From Bryobacterales bacterium (GTDB lineage: Bacteria > Acidobacteriota > Terriglobia > Bryobacterales > Bryobacteraceae), in the NCBI GenBank assembly GCA_020854055.1, contig JADZGD010000039.1, positions 62,001 through 126,000 of the forward strand: a stretch of DNA of 64,000 bases, written 5' to 3'. Positions 52,851 to 61,115 of this stretch are shown piece after piece. Numbering within the stretch: position 1 is the first letter of the stretch; each line of letters starts with the position of its first letter. The position numbers were made by a program, and so were the translations under genes. The notes under the pieces were generated by a model. It did not search any database, was not told where the DNA came from, and was given only the letters and a program-made list of their open reading frames with translations.

Positions 52851-54572
52851 ATGCGTTCCCGCCTGGTGGTATTTCTTGTCGCGCTGGTTGCCGTAATCGC
52901 GCTGCACATGCCGCTGCTGAGCGTGCCGTTCTTCTGGGATGAGTTGGGCCAGTACGTCCCCGCGGCTCGGGACATAGCCTGGGGCGGGTCCTGGATTCCC
53001 CATTCGGCACAACCCAACATCCATCCTCCCCTGGTGATGGCCTACCTGGCGGGCGTCTGGCGCCTGTTTGGCTTCTCCATCGCGGCTGCGCGGCTGGCGA
53101 TGCTGTTGTGGGCGGCCGCCGGCCTGATGGCCACCTTTCTGCTGGCCATCCGGCTCTGCCGTACGCTCCCCGGCGCACCCGCATTCTGGCCCCCGGTGCT
53201 ATTGCTGATTGCGCCGCTATTTGTGACGCAGTCGATGATGGCCCAACTCGACATGCCGGCGATGGTTCTCACCACGATTGTCCTGCTGTTGTTTCTGGAG
53301 GGCCGTGCGGCTTCGTGCCTGGCCGTTTGCATGGCGCTGGTAATGGTAAAGGAGACGGCGGCGGTGGTGCCGGTGCTGTTCGCCATCTGGCTTTACCGCG
53401 AAGGGGAGAAGAGGCGCGCGCTTTGCTTTCTGCTGCCGCTGTTGCCGCTGGCCGGATGGCTCCTGCTGCTCCACGGCAAAACCGGGTACGCCTTAGGAAG
53501 CCAGGAGTTTGCCGAATACAATCTCTTTTATACGCTGCATCCGGTTCGCCTGACGATGGCCGTAATCCGCCGCGTCTACACGCTGTTTCTGGCCGATTTC
53601 CACTGGGCCGGCACACTCTCGTTGGTTCTGGCCTGGAAAGTCCTCCGGCGGGCACTGGCGCCAATCGGGCGTGAGTGGCGCCTGGTGCTGGCTGCCTGTG
53701 CCTTTGAGATTGCCGTGGTAACGATGTTCGGCGGGGCTACGCTTGAGCGCTATCTGCTGCCGGTGTTGCCTGTCTTTTATATCGCCGTGGCGGCGAGTTG
53801 GACCGTGTTGGCGAAGCTCCCCAGGGTAGCGCTTCAGGCGATTCTGGTGGCCGGGCTGATCACCTCGAACTTCTGGAGTTCGCTATTCTGGCCGTTCCCG
53901 TTTGAGGACAATCTGGCCATGGTCTCGATGGCACGGCTCGAAGCCAGCGCTGCCTCTGTAATCGAGAGCAATTTTCCGGGCCACGCGGTCACCACCGCCT
54001 GGCCGATGACCGACGCCCTGCGGCGCCCCGGACTGGGCTATGTCGAGACGGCTCAGCCGGTGCGGAGGATCCGTGACTTTACCGCGGCCTCCATTCAAAA
54101 GCTCGAACGGACGAACGTTGACCTGATGATCATCTATTCACGCGACCACGAGCCGCGCTGGAATCTGCTCGCGTTAGGCCCGCTCAACAGCCTGCATCGC
54201 CGTTTCTATGGATACGAACGGCCCTTGCCACCCGAGGCGATCGCCACCCGGCTGCGGTTGCGGCTGGTGGCTGGCTGGCAGGAGCGCGGACAATGGATTC
54301 GCATCTATCAGGGCTCGGGCGCGCCCGCCAGCACGGCCTTTATCGTGCCGGGCGCCGGCAGCGGAACACCCTCGCCCCGGAACCGCGACAACACCCGCAG
54401 GCGAACCGCGGATTGCGCGCCACCGGCCAGCGGCAGACTCGCCACATGGAAGACGAGCGTGAACTCCATGTGGGTGGGAGTCACACCCGGATCGAACAAT
54501 ACCACCGGCGCCGGGTCCGCCAGCACGTTCGCGGTCTGGCGTGCTTCGTCCAGGATAATGTTCATCACCTGA
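52851..54572 (+). CDS. GT-C (GT39-like) membrane glycosyltransferase
   Basis: A 573-aa membrane protein: about 9-10 helices and an extracytoplasmic first loop FFWDELGQYVPAARDIAWGG whose Asp-Glu matches the catalytic acidic pair of GT39-like enzymes, plus HSAQPNIHPPLVMAYLAGVW. A polyprenyl-phosphate sugar donor is expected. The last 88 residues (from about 486) overlap the antisense 3' end of the MscS gene, are low-complexity (Thr/Ser/Arg/Ala-rich) and look like read-through; a natural end would fall near GQWIRIYQGSGAP. Function is inferred from topology. Confidence 0.7.
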   Translation: MRSRLVVFLVALVAVIALHMPLLSVPFFWDELGQYVPAARDIAWGGSWIPHSAQPNIHPPLVMAYLAGVWRLFGFSIAAARLAMLLWAAAGLMATFLLAIRLCRTLPGAPAFWPPVLLLIAPLFVTQSMMAQLDMPAMVLTTIVLLLFLEGRAASCLAVCMALVMVKETAAVVPVLFAIWLYREGEKRRALCFLLPLLPLAGWLLLLHGKTGYALGSQEFAEYNLFYTLHPVRLTMAVIRRVYTLFLADFHWAGTLSLVLAWKVLRRALAPIGREWRLVLAACAFEIAVVTMFGGATLERYLLPVLPVFYIAVAASWTVLAKLPRVALQAILVAGLITSNFWSSLFWPFPFEDNLAMVSMARLEASAASVIESNFPGHAVTTAWPMTDALRRPGLGYVETAQPVRRIRDFTAASIQKLERTNVDLMIIYSRDHEPRWNLLALGPLNSLHRRFYGYERPLPPEAIATRLRLRLVAGWQERGQWIRIYQGSGAPASTAFIVPGAGSGTPSPRNRDNTRRRTADCAPPASGRLATWKTSVNSMWVGVTPGSNNTTGAGSASTFAVWRASSRIMFIT

Positions 54573-55354
54573 TCGACATCGGCTCCCAAGCCTGCCACGA
54601 TGCGTACCGTCACCGAGCAGCGGCTCGCGGGCATGGTGAAATTGGTCAGAATGCTGGAGGTGATCTTCGTATTCGGAATGACGATAATATTGTTCTGCCC
54701 GGTCAGCACGCGCGTGGTGCGCCAGCCGATGTCGTATACCGTTCCCGTTTCGCCGCTCGATAGGCTGATCATATCGCCCACCGAAATCGGCTCCTCCATC
54801 AGGATGTGAATCCCGGCAAAAAAGTTTCCCAGCGTGTCTTGCAGAGCCAGCGCCAGGGCCAGCCCGCTCACTCCGAGGGCGGTGATCAGCGGCGTGATGA
54901 TGTGTTCTCTGCCCAGGGCATGCAGAGCCACTACCACGCCGAAGCTGATAAAGACAACTCGAACGATAGCCCGCAGCAGGCCAGAGGCGGCGCTTGGAAG
55001 GTTTCTCCGCCGGCCGTACTCCGCCGCCATGCGTATGACGATCGAAGACCCGGCCAGCGCCAGGCTGAACACCACGAAGGCCACCACGCAGGCTTCGACA
55101 AACTGCATGTGCTTCTGATTCAGCCCGGCGAACTCCAGGCCGATGGAGCCGGCCGCGGCAAGCGCCCATAACAGAGAAGGAACGCCCACTGTCTCGGCGA
55201 CCGCTGAATAGAATTCGGAGGTCTTCGCCTGGCGCCGGATCCAATGCAAAATTGCCTGGCGGATGCCCAACACGGAAGCCAGCGCGATCCCAAACGCCAG
55301 TCCGGGGCGGGCCATACCCGTCAACGCATGTTCTATGGAAGTGACCACCACCAT
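54308..55354 (-). CDS. MscS-family mechanosensitive channel
   Basis: A 348-aa membrane protein with about four helices before the conserved MscS core. The pore helix and beta domain are seen in ALGVSGLALALALQDTLGNFFAGIHILMEEPISVGDMI then VYDIGWRTTRVLTGQNNIIVIPNTKI and the C-terminal alpha/beta domain SVTVRIVAGLGADVDQVMNIIL. It releases solutes under osmotic downshock. Its last 265 bases are also covered by the convergent GT-C frame; the MscS reading is the conserved one. Confidence 0.9.
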   Translation of the reverse strand: MVVVTSIEHALTGMARPGLAFGIALASVLGIRQAILHWIRRQAKTSEFYSAVAETVGVPSLLWALAAAGSIGLEFAGLNQKHMQFVEACVVAFVVFSLALAGSSIVIRMAAEYGRRRNLPSAASGLLRAIVRVVFISFGVVVALHALGREHIITPLITALGVSGLALALALQDTLGNFFAGIHILMEEPISVGDMISLSSGETGTVYDIGWRTTRVLTGQNNIIVIPNTKITSSILTNFTMPASRCSVTVRIVAGLGADVDQVMNIILDEARQTANVLADPAPVVLFDPGVTPTHMEFTLVFHVASLPLAGGAQSAVRLRVLSRFRGEGVPLPAPGTIKAVLAGAPEP

Positions 55355-55394
55355 TCAATTGTAGGGGACGGCCGCGGCCATCCCCTACACTCGA

Positions 55395-57719
55395 CTACTG
55401 CAGGTTCGCCGACACTACCGACGAGGAGCCGGCCGCATTCACCAGTGTCACCGACACCGACGCGATCGCGTCGGCAGGCCCGTTGGTGTTGAACGGCACT
55501 ACCAGCGTGAACAGGCTCCCGTACTGTGCCGACTGGGGCGAGTTGTACCAGGCAGCGAAGGCAGCGCCCACCTGCACGGTGAAGTCCGCCAGACTGAGTA
55601 TCTTGCCCGGCGCGGCCGTGAAGTGGAACATGGCCTGCGCCACCTCACGCGAGGTTGCCAGACCGGAGACGGTAACGTCGAAGCCGTTGGCCCGCCGTAC
55701 CGCTGTAACGCCACTAATGGCCGGGCTGGACGATTTGATCTGAATCGTGATGGAAGGCTGTGGCGAGGGCGTGATGTCCTGGCCGCCGGCCCGCAACTGA
55801 TCCAGTGTGATGGTGATGGTGCCCGCCGTCGAACCCAACTGGACGGCCTGCACCGGAATGGAAAACTGGCCGTTGGTCGATCCGGAGGGCAACGCGAAAC
55901 TGGCCACGCGCCCGCCCGAAGCGAACTGGATCGAAGCATCGTCAGCCCCGTTCACGGTATTCGGAGCAAAGGTCAACACCAGCCGTCCCGTAAGGTCGGC
56001 CGGGAAAGAATCCGACATCGTGATTCCGATGTTGGATTGCTGGCTCGGGCCCGGCTGCGAGACCGAACTGGTGATGGTCAGCGACGGCGGAGCCGGCAGT
56101 CCGACCGCCAGCGTATATTCCGCCGATGCGTGCGCCTTATTTGCATCGGTCACCAGCAGGGCAAAGTGGAACATTCCCGGCGCCGCCGGTTTACCCGATA
56201 ACACTCCCGTAGGGCTGAGGGTAAGACCCGGAGGCAATGTTCCCTCGCTCATGCTGAAGGCGAACGGAGCGAGTCCCCCACTGGGCGTGATGGTTTGCGA
56301 GTAGGCGATGCCCACCGTGCCGTTGGGCAGCGTCATCGTAACGAGAGATACGCTTGCCCCCACATTGACCGTCAGTATCTTGGTCGCCGGGTTCTGCAGC
56401 GAATCGATTACGGTCACCATCAGGTTGATAGGCCCGGCGGCTGACGGCGTGCCCGTGATGGTTCCATCCGAGGTGATCGACAATCCGCCGACCGGCTGAG
56501 CACTCCAGGAGTATGGAGAATGCCCGCCATCGGCGGCCAGCGGCTGGGAGTAGGAAACGCCCACGAATGCCGGCGCCGTAGTGCTGGTAACGATCGTGAG
56601 CGGGCTCAAAACAACCAGCGTGTAGCTGCGCTGGGCTTGCTGCTGAACCGCGTCGTGGACTTGCACGGTCACATTGAAGACGCCCGCCACTGCCGGCGTC
56701 CCAGAGATGACGCCCTGCGATGACATCGCGAGCCCGGCCGGAAGTCCGGTCGCCGACCAGACCAGCGGCGCCTGCCCCCCGGCTGCCGTAAAGCCCTGGG
56801 TGTAGCCGGAGCCCACCATCGCGCTGCCCAACGTATCCGGCAGCGATATCGCCAGCCCGGTCACTTGTAGAGGGACCGCCGCCTTGGCCGATTGCTGCTG
56901 GGTGTCGTACACCACCACATTGCAGGTGTAGCTGCCGGCCTGGGCCGGGGTTCCCGAGAGTGCGCCGGCCGAACTTAAAGTGAGTCCCGGAATGTTGGTG
57001 CATCCGCTCCAAGTGTACGGCGGACTGCCATTCGCGGCGGCGAACTGTGCCAAGTAACTGGCGCCCACTAGCGCACCAGGAAGCGTTTGAGTAATAACCT
57101 GGAAGGCTACAGCGGCGCTCTTCACCAGCACGGTGACCGCTTTGGGAGCTTTAACTCCTCCCGCGTCTGTCGCATACACCGCCATGGTGAAGTTTCCGGG
57201 TTGGGTCGGCGTCCCGCTGACGGTTCCCGACACCGGGTTGAGCGTCAAACCGGGAGGGAGCCCACTGGTGATCTGGAACGTGATGGGAGCCGTTCCACCA
57301 GTGGTGGGTATTTTTGCCGAATAGGGGACGCCGACGGTGGCCGGCGCCAGGCTATCGACGGGAATCGCCAACGGAACCGGGGTCACAGTGAACTCCAAGG
57401 CGTCCGACGCCGTGCAGCTTGTGCCGGTCACAACTACCGGATGCGGTCCGGCTGTAGCAAGCGAACTCGCCGGGATAGTCGCCAGCATTGAGGATTCACC
57501 CGGGACCGACGGAATCACCGATCCGTCAAATGTAACGGCCACGGTCCCGCAACCCGGTGGCGCGTAGTAGTACACATACATCAGCACGTCGGGAGATCCT
57601 TGTGGCGCGCTCTCGGGACTAATCGCGTCCAACAGGATTTTGGGAGGAGCCTGAGCGAAAGCGGAGATGGCCATGAGCAGGGCCGCAATCAAATAGCCCA
57701 CAAACCGGCGTTTCATCAT
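55395..57719 (-). CDS. secreted Ig-like (He_PIG) repeat protein
   Basis: A 774-aa exported protein of adhesive type. A signal peptide (VGYLIAALLMAISAFAQ) is followed by an IPT-like beta domain (about 20-110) and five He_PIG repeats of about 85 aa, each with the pattern 'vG.pY...l.a.GG..Py.ws...LP.GL.l...G.isGtP...G...v.v.d'. The C-terminal 210 residues form a separate beta domain with ATSREVAQAMFHFTAAPG and VSVTLVNAAGSSS; similar sequence is known at the ends of other acidobacterial secreted proteins. Last gene of a three-gene minus-strand operon, overlapping the propeller gene by 4 bases. Confidence 0.8.
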   Translation of the reverse strand: MMKRRFVGYLIAALLMAISAFAQAPPKILLDAISPESAPQGSPDVLMYVYYYAPPGCGTVAVTFDGSVIPSVPGESSMLATIPASSLATAGPHPVVVTGTSCTASDALEFTVTPVPLAIPVDSLAPATVGVPYSAKIPTTGGTAPITFQITSGLPPGLTLNPVSGTVSGTPTQPGNFTMAVYATDAGGVKAPKAVTVLVKSAAVAFQVITQTLPGALVGASYLAQFAAANGSPPYTWSGCTNIPGLTLSSAGALSGTPAQAGSYTCNVVVYDTQQQSAKAAVPLQVTGLAISLPDTLGSAMVGSGYTQGFTAAGGQAPLVWSATGLPAGLAMSSQGVISGTPAVAGVFNVTVQVHDAVQQQAQRSYTLVVLSPLTIVTSTTAPAFVGVSYSQPLAADGGHSPYSWSAQPVGGLSITSDGTITGTPSAAGPINLMVTVIDSLQNPATKILTVNVGASVSLVTMTLPNGTVGIAYSQTITPSGGLAPFAFSMSEGTLPPGLTLSPTGVLSGKPAAPGMFHFALLVTDANKAHASAEYTLAVGLPAPPSLTITSSVSQPGPSQQSNIGITMSDSFPADLTGRLVLTFAPNTVNGADDASIQFASGGRVASFALPSGSTNGQFSIPVQAVQLGSTAGTITITLDQLRAGGQDITPSPQPSITIQIKSSSPAISGVTAVRRANGFDVTVSGLATSREVAQAMFHFTAAPGKILSLADFTVQVGAAFAAWYNSPQSAQYGSLFTLVVPFNTNGPADAIASVSVTLVNAAGSSSVVSANLQ

Positions 57720-58684
57720 TGGGCGCCTCCTTCCGTAGAGTTGTCAACGGCCGGAGCCTGTCCCGGTATAAAAACAACTCGCGGCCCGGCGCTACCACTG
57801 TCAAAAACATAGGTTGGGCCTGTCCCGACGTCGGACAAACGGAAAGCGTTTCCGCCCGTTAGTGCTTCGAAGGACGTCACGTCGCAGTCACAACTAATCA
57901 TCTGTAAAACGCCATCGGCCGTATCGATAACCATTACTCCGGAGGTGGTGCTGGCAAAGACATGCGCGCCGTCCGCCGATTCAGCCACAGCCAGGACGCC
58001 CTCCAACCCATCCCTTATCAAAACCGGGTTCGCCGGGCCGGAGGCGGCCGAAATGCCGTAAAGGGCCGAGGATGTGGAAAACACCAGGTCACTGGTTCCC
58101 GCCCGGAATGCCGCGGTTTGAATACCACTCTCGCTGGAAACCCGCCGCAGCGTGCCGTCGGCACCTACCATCCACAGGCCGTCGGAATTGGCAAATACGG
58201 TCCAGGCGCCGTCGTCGCTCACCGCCAGTGCGGTTGCATCCGTGGCTACGGTCTCCCGTATCTGGACGGCGGCGGCGGGATTTACCACCACCTGCAGCCT
58301 TCCGTTCGTCTCGGAATAAAGCAGCGCACTGGTGCCCGATAGGCCAAAGATGATCTTGTCGGGATTGGCCATCGTTCCTGCCAAAACCCGGGTAGAGATG
58401 CCGTTGCCGCTTACTTCGACCAGCGCCACGGAGCCGTCATCGAGAACACCGATTCCGTAGTTCCGGCCAGGCGCCATGCGCAGCGCTGCGACACCGCCGG
58501 GCAGGGAAATCGCCGTCCCTCGAACCGAACTGCCGGCGACACCCAGCACCGCGGTAAGCGTTCGCGAATTGGAATCGTAAAGATATCCCAGCGACGGCCC
58601 GCCGACGCCGGACGCCACGACGGCCGCGGAGGTAAGAATCGCCGCTATCGAGACTGTTCCGATCCTGTACCAGTGAGTCTTCAT
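57716..58684 (-). CDS. secreted beta-propeller-like protein
   Basis: A 322-aa exported protein: signal peptide (GTVSIAAILTSAAVVASG) then repeats of about 40 residues resembling WD40/Kelch-like blades (GIGVLDDGSVALVEVSG, ALAVSDDGAWTVFANSDGLW, AVAESADGAHVFASTTSGVM), each with a 'sdDGaw.vfa' strand turn. Probably a seven-bladed propeller for protein or ligand binding outside the cell. No catalytic residues are evident. The start follows the upstream gene by 14 bases and the stop overlaps the He_PIG gene. Confidence 0.68.
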   Translation of the reverse strand: MKTHWYRIGTVSIAAILTSAAVVASGVGGPSLGYLYDSNSRTLTAVLGVAGSSVRGTAISLPGGVAALRMAPGRNYGIGVLDDGSVALVEVSGNGISTRVLAGTMANPDKIIFGLSGTSALLYSETNGRLQVVVNPAAAVQIRETVATDATALAVSDDGAWTVFANSDGLWMVGADGTLRRVSSESGIQTAAFRAGTSDLVFSTSSALYGISAASGPANPVLIRDGLEGVLAVAESADGAHVFASTTSGVMVIDTADGVLQMISCDCDVTSFEALTGGNAFRLSDVGTGPTYVFDSGSAGPRVVFIPGQAPAVDNSTEGGAQ

Positions 58685-58698
58685 ATTCCCCCCTGCCG

Positions 58699-59328
58699 CT
58701 AACGCGGCCCTCCCACGGTGGGGGTTCCTGGCGTAATCACCGTCGCCGGAGGTCCGGCAGCCGCAGCGCCTCCTCCACCCCGGGTAGCTGCAACCGTGCC
58801 AACGGCCGCTGCCGCCGCAGCAACGGCGATAATCGCGATCAGCTTGGCCGAAATGCCCGCGCCGGCAGCGGCGCCAGCGCCAGCAGCGGCGAGTGAGTTG
58901 GTCTGAGTAATAAATGCCGACGTGGTCTTGCCCTGAAACGAAGCGGAGACACGAATCCGCATCTGCCCCGACACTTTGTTCAGTTTGATTCCGCGCGCCA
59001 CGGCGCGCCCGTTCTGGTCGGTTAGCACCGTCGTCGAGCGGCCGCCGTTAGCGAAGGTGCCGCTGGGGCCGCTGTCAGGCAGGAAGAACGTGACCGCCGC
59101 TCCCGCCACCGGTTTATGATTCTCGTCCTCTACCTGGACAATCGGTTCACGGGCAACCCGCTGCTTCAGGTTGTTGATTGCGCCGTCGCCTTCTATGATC
59201 ACCAGATTCAATTTGCCGGCGCCGGCGGCGGATTCCTGTGCCCGAAGCGGCACAACCTGTAGAGCCAGCACGCATGAGAGCACAACGGCAAGACACCCAT
59301 TCCCCCGAAGGGAGATCAGACTTCGCAT
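58699..59328 (-). CDS. secreted Ig-like protein with Gly/Ala-rich C-terminal region
   Basis: A 209-aa exported protein: signal peptide (CLAVVLSCVLALQVVPLRAQ), a carboxypeptidase-regulatory/Big-1-like beta domain (about 28-130, EPIVQVEDENHKPVAGAAVTFFLP, TDQNGRAVARGIKLNKVSG), a hydrophobic helix (ISAKLIAIIAVAAAAAAVGTVAA) that may anchor it, and a Gly/Pro/Ala tail. A strong AGGAGGAGG precedes ATG 59328. First gene of the minus-strand operon, divergent from the DUF4384/caspase operon over a 177-bp gap. Confidence 0.7.
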   Translation of the reverse strand: MRSLISLRGNGCLAVVLSCVLALQVVPLRAQESAAGAGKLNLVIIEGDGAINNLKQRVAREPIVQVEDENHKPVAGAAVTFFLPDSGPSGTFANGGRSTTVLTDQNGRAVARGIKLNKVSGQMRIRVSASFQGKTTSAFITQTNSLAAAGAGAAAGAGISAKLIAIIAVAAAAAAVGTVAATRGGGGAAAAGPPATVITPGTPTVGGPR

Positions 59329-59404
59329 TCGGGCCTCCTCCTGCCGGTCGACGGCCGGCACTAATCCATGTGAGTTAAACGAAACCTCTCTTGCCCTTCC
59401 TAAT

Positions 59405-59419
59405 GTTACTGATAGTAAC
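59405..59419. promoter_or_regulatory. dyad in the region between the two divergent operons
   Basis: GTTACT-GAT-AGTAAC, a perfect 6-bp inverted repeat with a 3-base spacer, lies midway in the 177-bp region between ATG 59328 (minus) and ATG 59506 (plus). It is a plausible operator for a dimeric regulator acting on both operons. Six-base arms can arise by chance. A TACACT -10-like box for the plus operon lies at about 59477. Confidence 0.4.
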
Positions 59420-59505
59420 CCATTCCAGGCCGTAGAAATCAGTAATTTTACCGGGGCCTCCCTGCTCCGATCCTTGATACACTGATCTCAAGCTGGAGGC
59501 CCTTC

Positions 59506-60408
59506 ATGTTTTGCAAGATACTGTTTTGCTGCATCCTGATTGGTTCGCCGCTGCTGCTGGCGCAGAGTGATTCGAAACTAACCGCCAGGGAACTGTTTTA
59601 TGCGCCGCCGGCCAAGCAGCAGCCGGTGAAAGCCGATCACCCGGTTTCGAGATCGTCCAGGAAGCAGACCCGCCGGGTTCCGCCACGGCATTCCGTGCCG
59701 GACCTGGTGGAAACAGCTTCGACCAGTTCAACCAGCTCCACCGCACCGGCGATGTATACGGACACCAAGCTGGTCCAGGTTGCCTTCGCTCCCGATGAGG
59801 CGGTTCCGCTCGGCGTTCGATATAGCCTGCTGCGGCTTGCCTCGGGTAACTCCTACGACGAAGTGGATGCCGATACCATATTCCACTCTGGAGACCGGAT
59901 CCGGCTGCGCGTCGAACCGAACGATAATGCCTATCTTTACATCGTGATGCGCGGTTCAAGCGGCAGTTGGCGGGTGCTATTTCCGTCAGCCGAAATCGAT
60001 GACGGAAACAACCGCGTACGCCGCGGCCACGGTTACGATATGCCCCCGGGAGGACGTTTTACCTTTGATGAGACTCCCGGCGAGGAGAGACTCTTCCTGG
60101 TTCTTTCCCGCCAGCCGGAAGAGAGCCTGGAGAACCTGATTTACAACTTGAGCGCCAAGCCCGCGGCCGCTCCCCAACAACCGGCCAGGCAGCCCAAGCG
60201 CGTGATGCTGGCATCGGCGGCGAACATCAGTGACGACCTGGTGGCTAATCTGCGCGACAAGGTCTATGCGCGGGATCTTGTTTTCGAGAAGGTGGATGAT
60301 AAGGCGGCCGGCGAGACGAAAGAGAAAGAGAAGGCCGTGTACGTGGTCAATCCCAGCCGTGATCCCGATGCGCGGCTGGTGGTCGACGTGAAACTACATC
60401 ACCGTTGA
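59506..60408 (+). CDS. exported DUF4384 protein (first of two)
   Basis: A 300-aa protein with a signal peptide (KILFCCILIGSPLLLAQ), a charged linker rich in Ser/Thr (about 45-85), a DUF4384-type domain (about 92-205, GVRYSLLRLASG, DTIFHSGDRIRLRVEPNDNAYLYIVMRGSSGSWRVLFPS), a Pro-rich stretch and a tail ending VDVKLHHR. DUF4384 domains often accompany secreted caspase-like and TPR proteins; the function is unknown. GGAGG lies about 7 bases before the ATG. First gene of a tight operon, 9 bases from the next. Confidence 0.82.
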   Translation: MFCKILFCCILIGSPLLLAQSDSKLTARELFYAPPAKQQPVKADHPVSRSSRKQTRRVPPRHSVPDLVETASTSSTSSTAPAMYTDTKLVQVAFAPDEAVPLGVRYSLLRLASGNSYDEVDADTIFHSGDRIRLRVEPNDNAYLYIVMRGSSGSWRVLFPSAEIDDGNNRVRRGHGYDMPPGGRFTFDETPGEERLFLVLSRQPEESLENLIYNLSAKPAAAPQQPARQPKRVMLASAANISDDLVANLRDKVYARDLVFEKVDDKAAGETKEKEKAVYVVNPSRDPDARLVVDVKLHHR

Positions 60409-60417
60409 GGAGGCAGG

Positions 60418-61110
60418 ATGAGTCGCCTGGCGAAGATCGTTTTCGGTTCGGCCTGGATAGTGATCGCGTTCGCCGGCTCCGCGCCGCAGCGCCGCGCGCC
60501 GGGGCGGATGGAGATCCAGTTGGAGTTGCGGGACAGCTCCAACTGGCGCGCGGTGGATCCGGCACACATATTCGCCCAGGGCGACCGCATCCGCTTTCGT
60601 TTCCGGTCGAATTTCACGGGTTACCTGTACGTGATGAACCAGGGCACTTCGGGGGATTACTCCCAACTGTTTCCCCGTGAAGATACCGGCACGGCGAACC
60701 GCGTCGAAGCCGGCCGCGAATACGTAGTGCCCGCCAGCGAAGGCGCCTTCCGTGTTACCGGCCCTCCGGGCCACGACATTGTCTACTGGATGATCACACC
60801 GCTCGAACTGGGCCGGCCGGCTCCACAATACAGGCCGCTGCCGCCGCCTCCCAAATCGCCCCCTCCGCCATCGAATCTCATCCCGCGCTGTGACGACGCC
60901 GTCTTCAAGGCGCGCGGCGAGTGCGTGGACAGCACCGCCGGCCCCAAACCGGTGGAGTCGGTCCAACACCTGCCTTCCAACCTGGCCGCCATGCCGGATC
61001 TTTCCAGCCGGGAACTACTGTTCATCCGCGACCAGAAACGCGCCGTGGTCTCTTCTCCTGAGCCGCTCAGCGGCCCGGTGATCTACGAATTCCGACTCGC
61101 TCACAGGTGA
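60418..61110 (+). CDS. exported DUF4384 protein (second)
   Basis: A 230-aa paralogue of the preceding protein: signal-like N-terminus (IVFGSAWIVIAFAGSA), DUF4384 domain (about 30-130, DPAHIFAQGDRIRFRFRSNFTGYLYVMNQGTSGDYSQLFPRED), a proline-rich linker (about 140-155) and a tail ending EFRLAHR, matching the KLHHR ending of the first copy. A strong GAGGAGG ribosome site precedes the ATG by 5 bases. Its stop region overlaps the caspase gene's possible GTG start, so the three genes are co-translated. Function unknown. Confidence 0.8.
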   Translation: MSRLAKIVFGSAWIVIAFAGSAPQRRAPGRMEIQLELRDSSNWRAVDPAHIFAQGDRIRFRFRSNFTGYLYVMNQGTSGDYSQLFPREDTGTANRVEAGREYVVPASEGAFRVTGPPGHDIVYWMITPLELGRPAPQYRPLPPPPKSPPPPSNLIPRCDDAVFKARGECVDSTAGPKPVESVQHLPSNLAAMPDLSSRELLFIRDQKRAVVSSPEPLSGPVIYEFRLAHR

Positions 61111-61115
61111 TCGCC

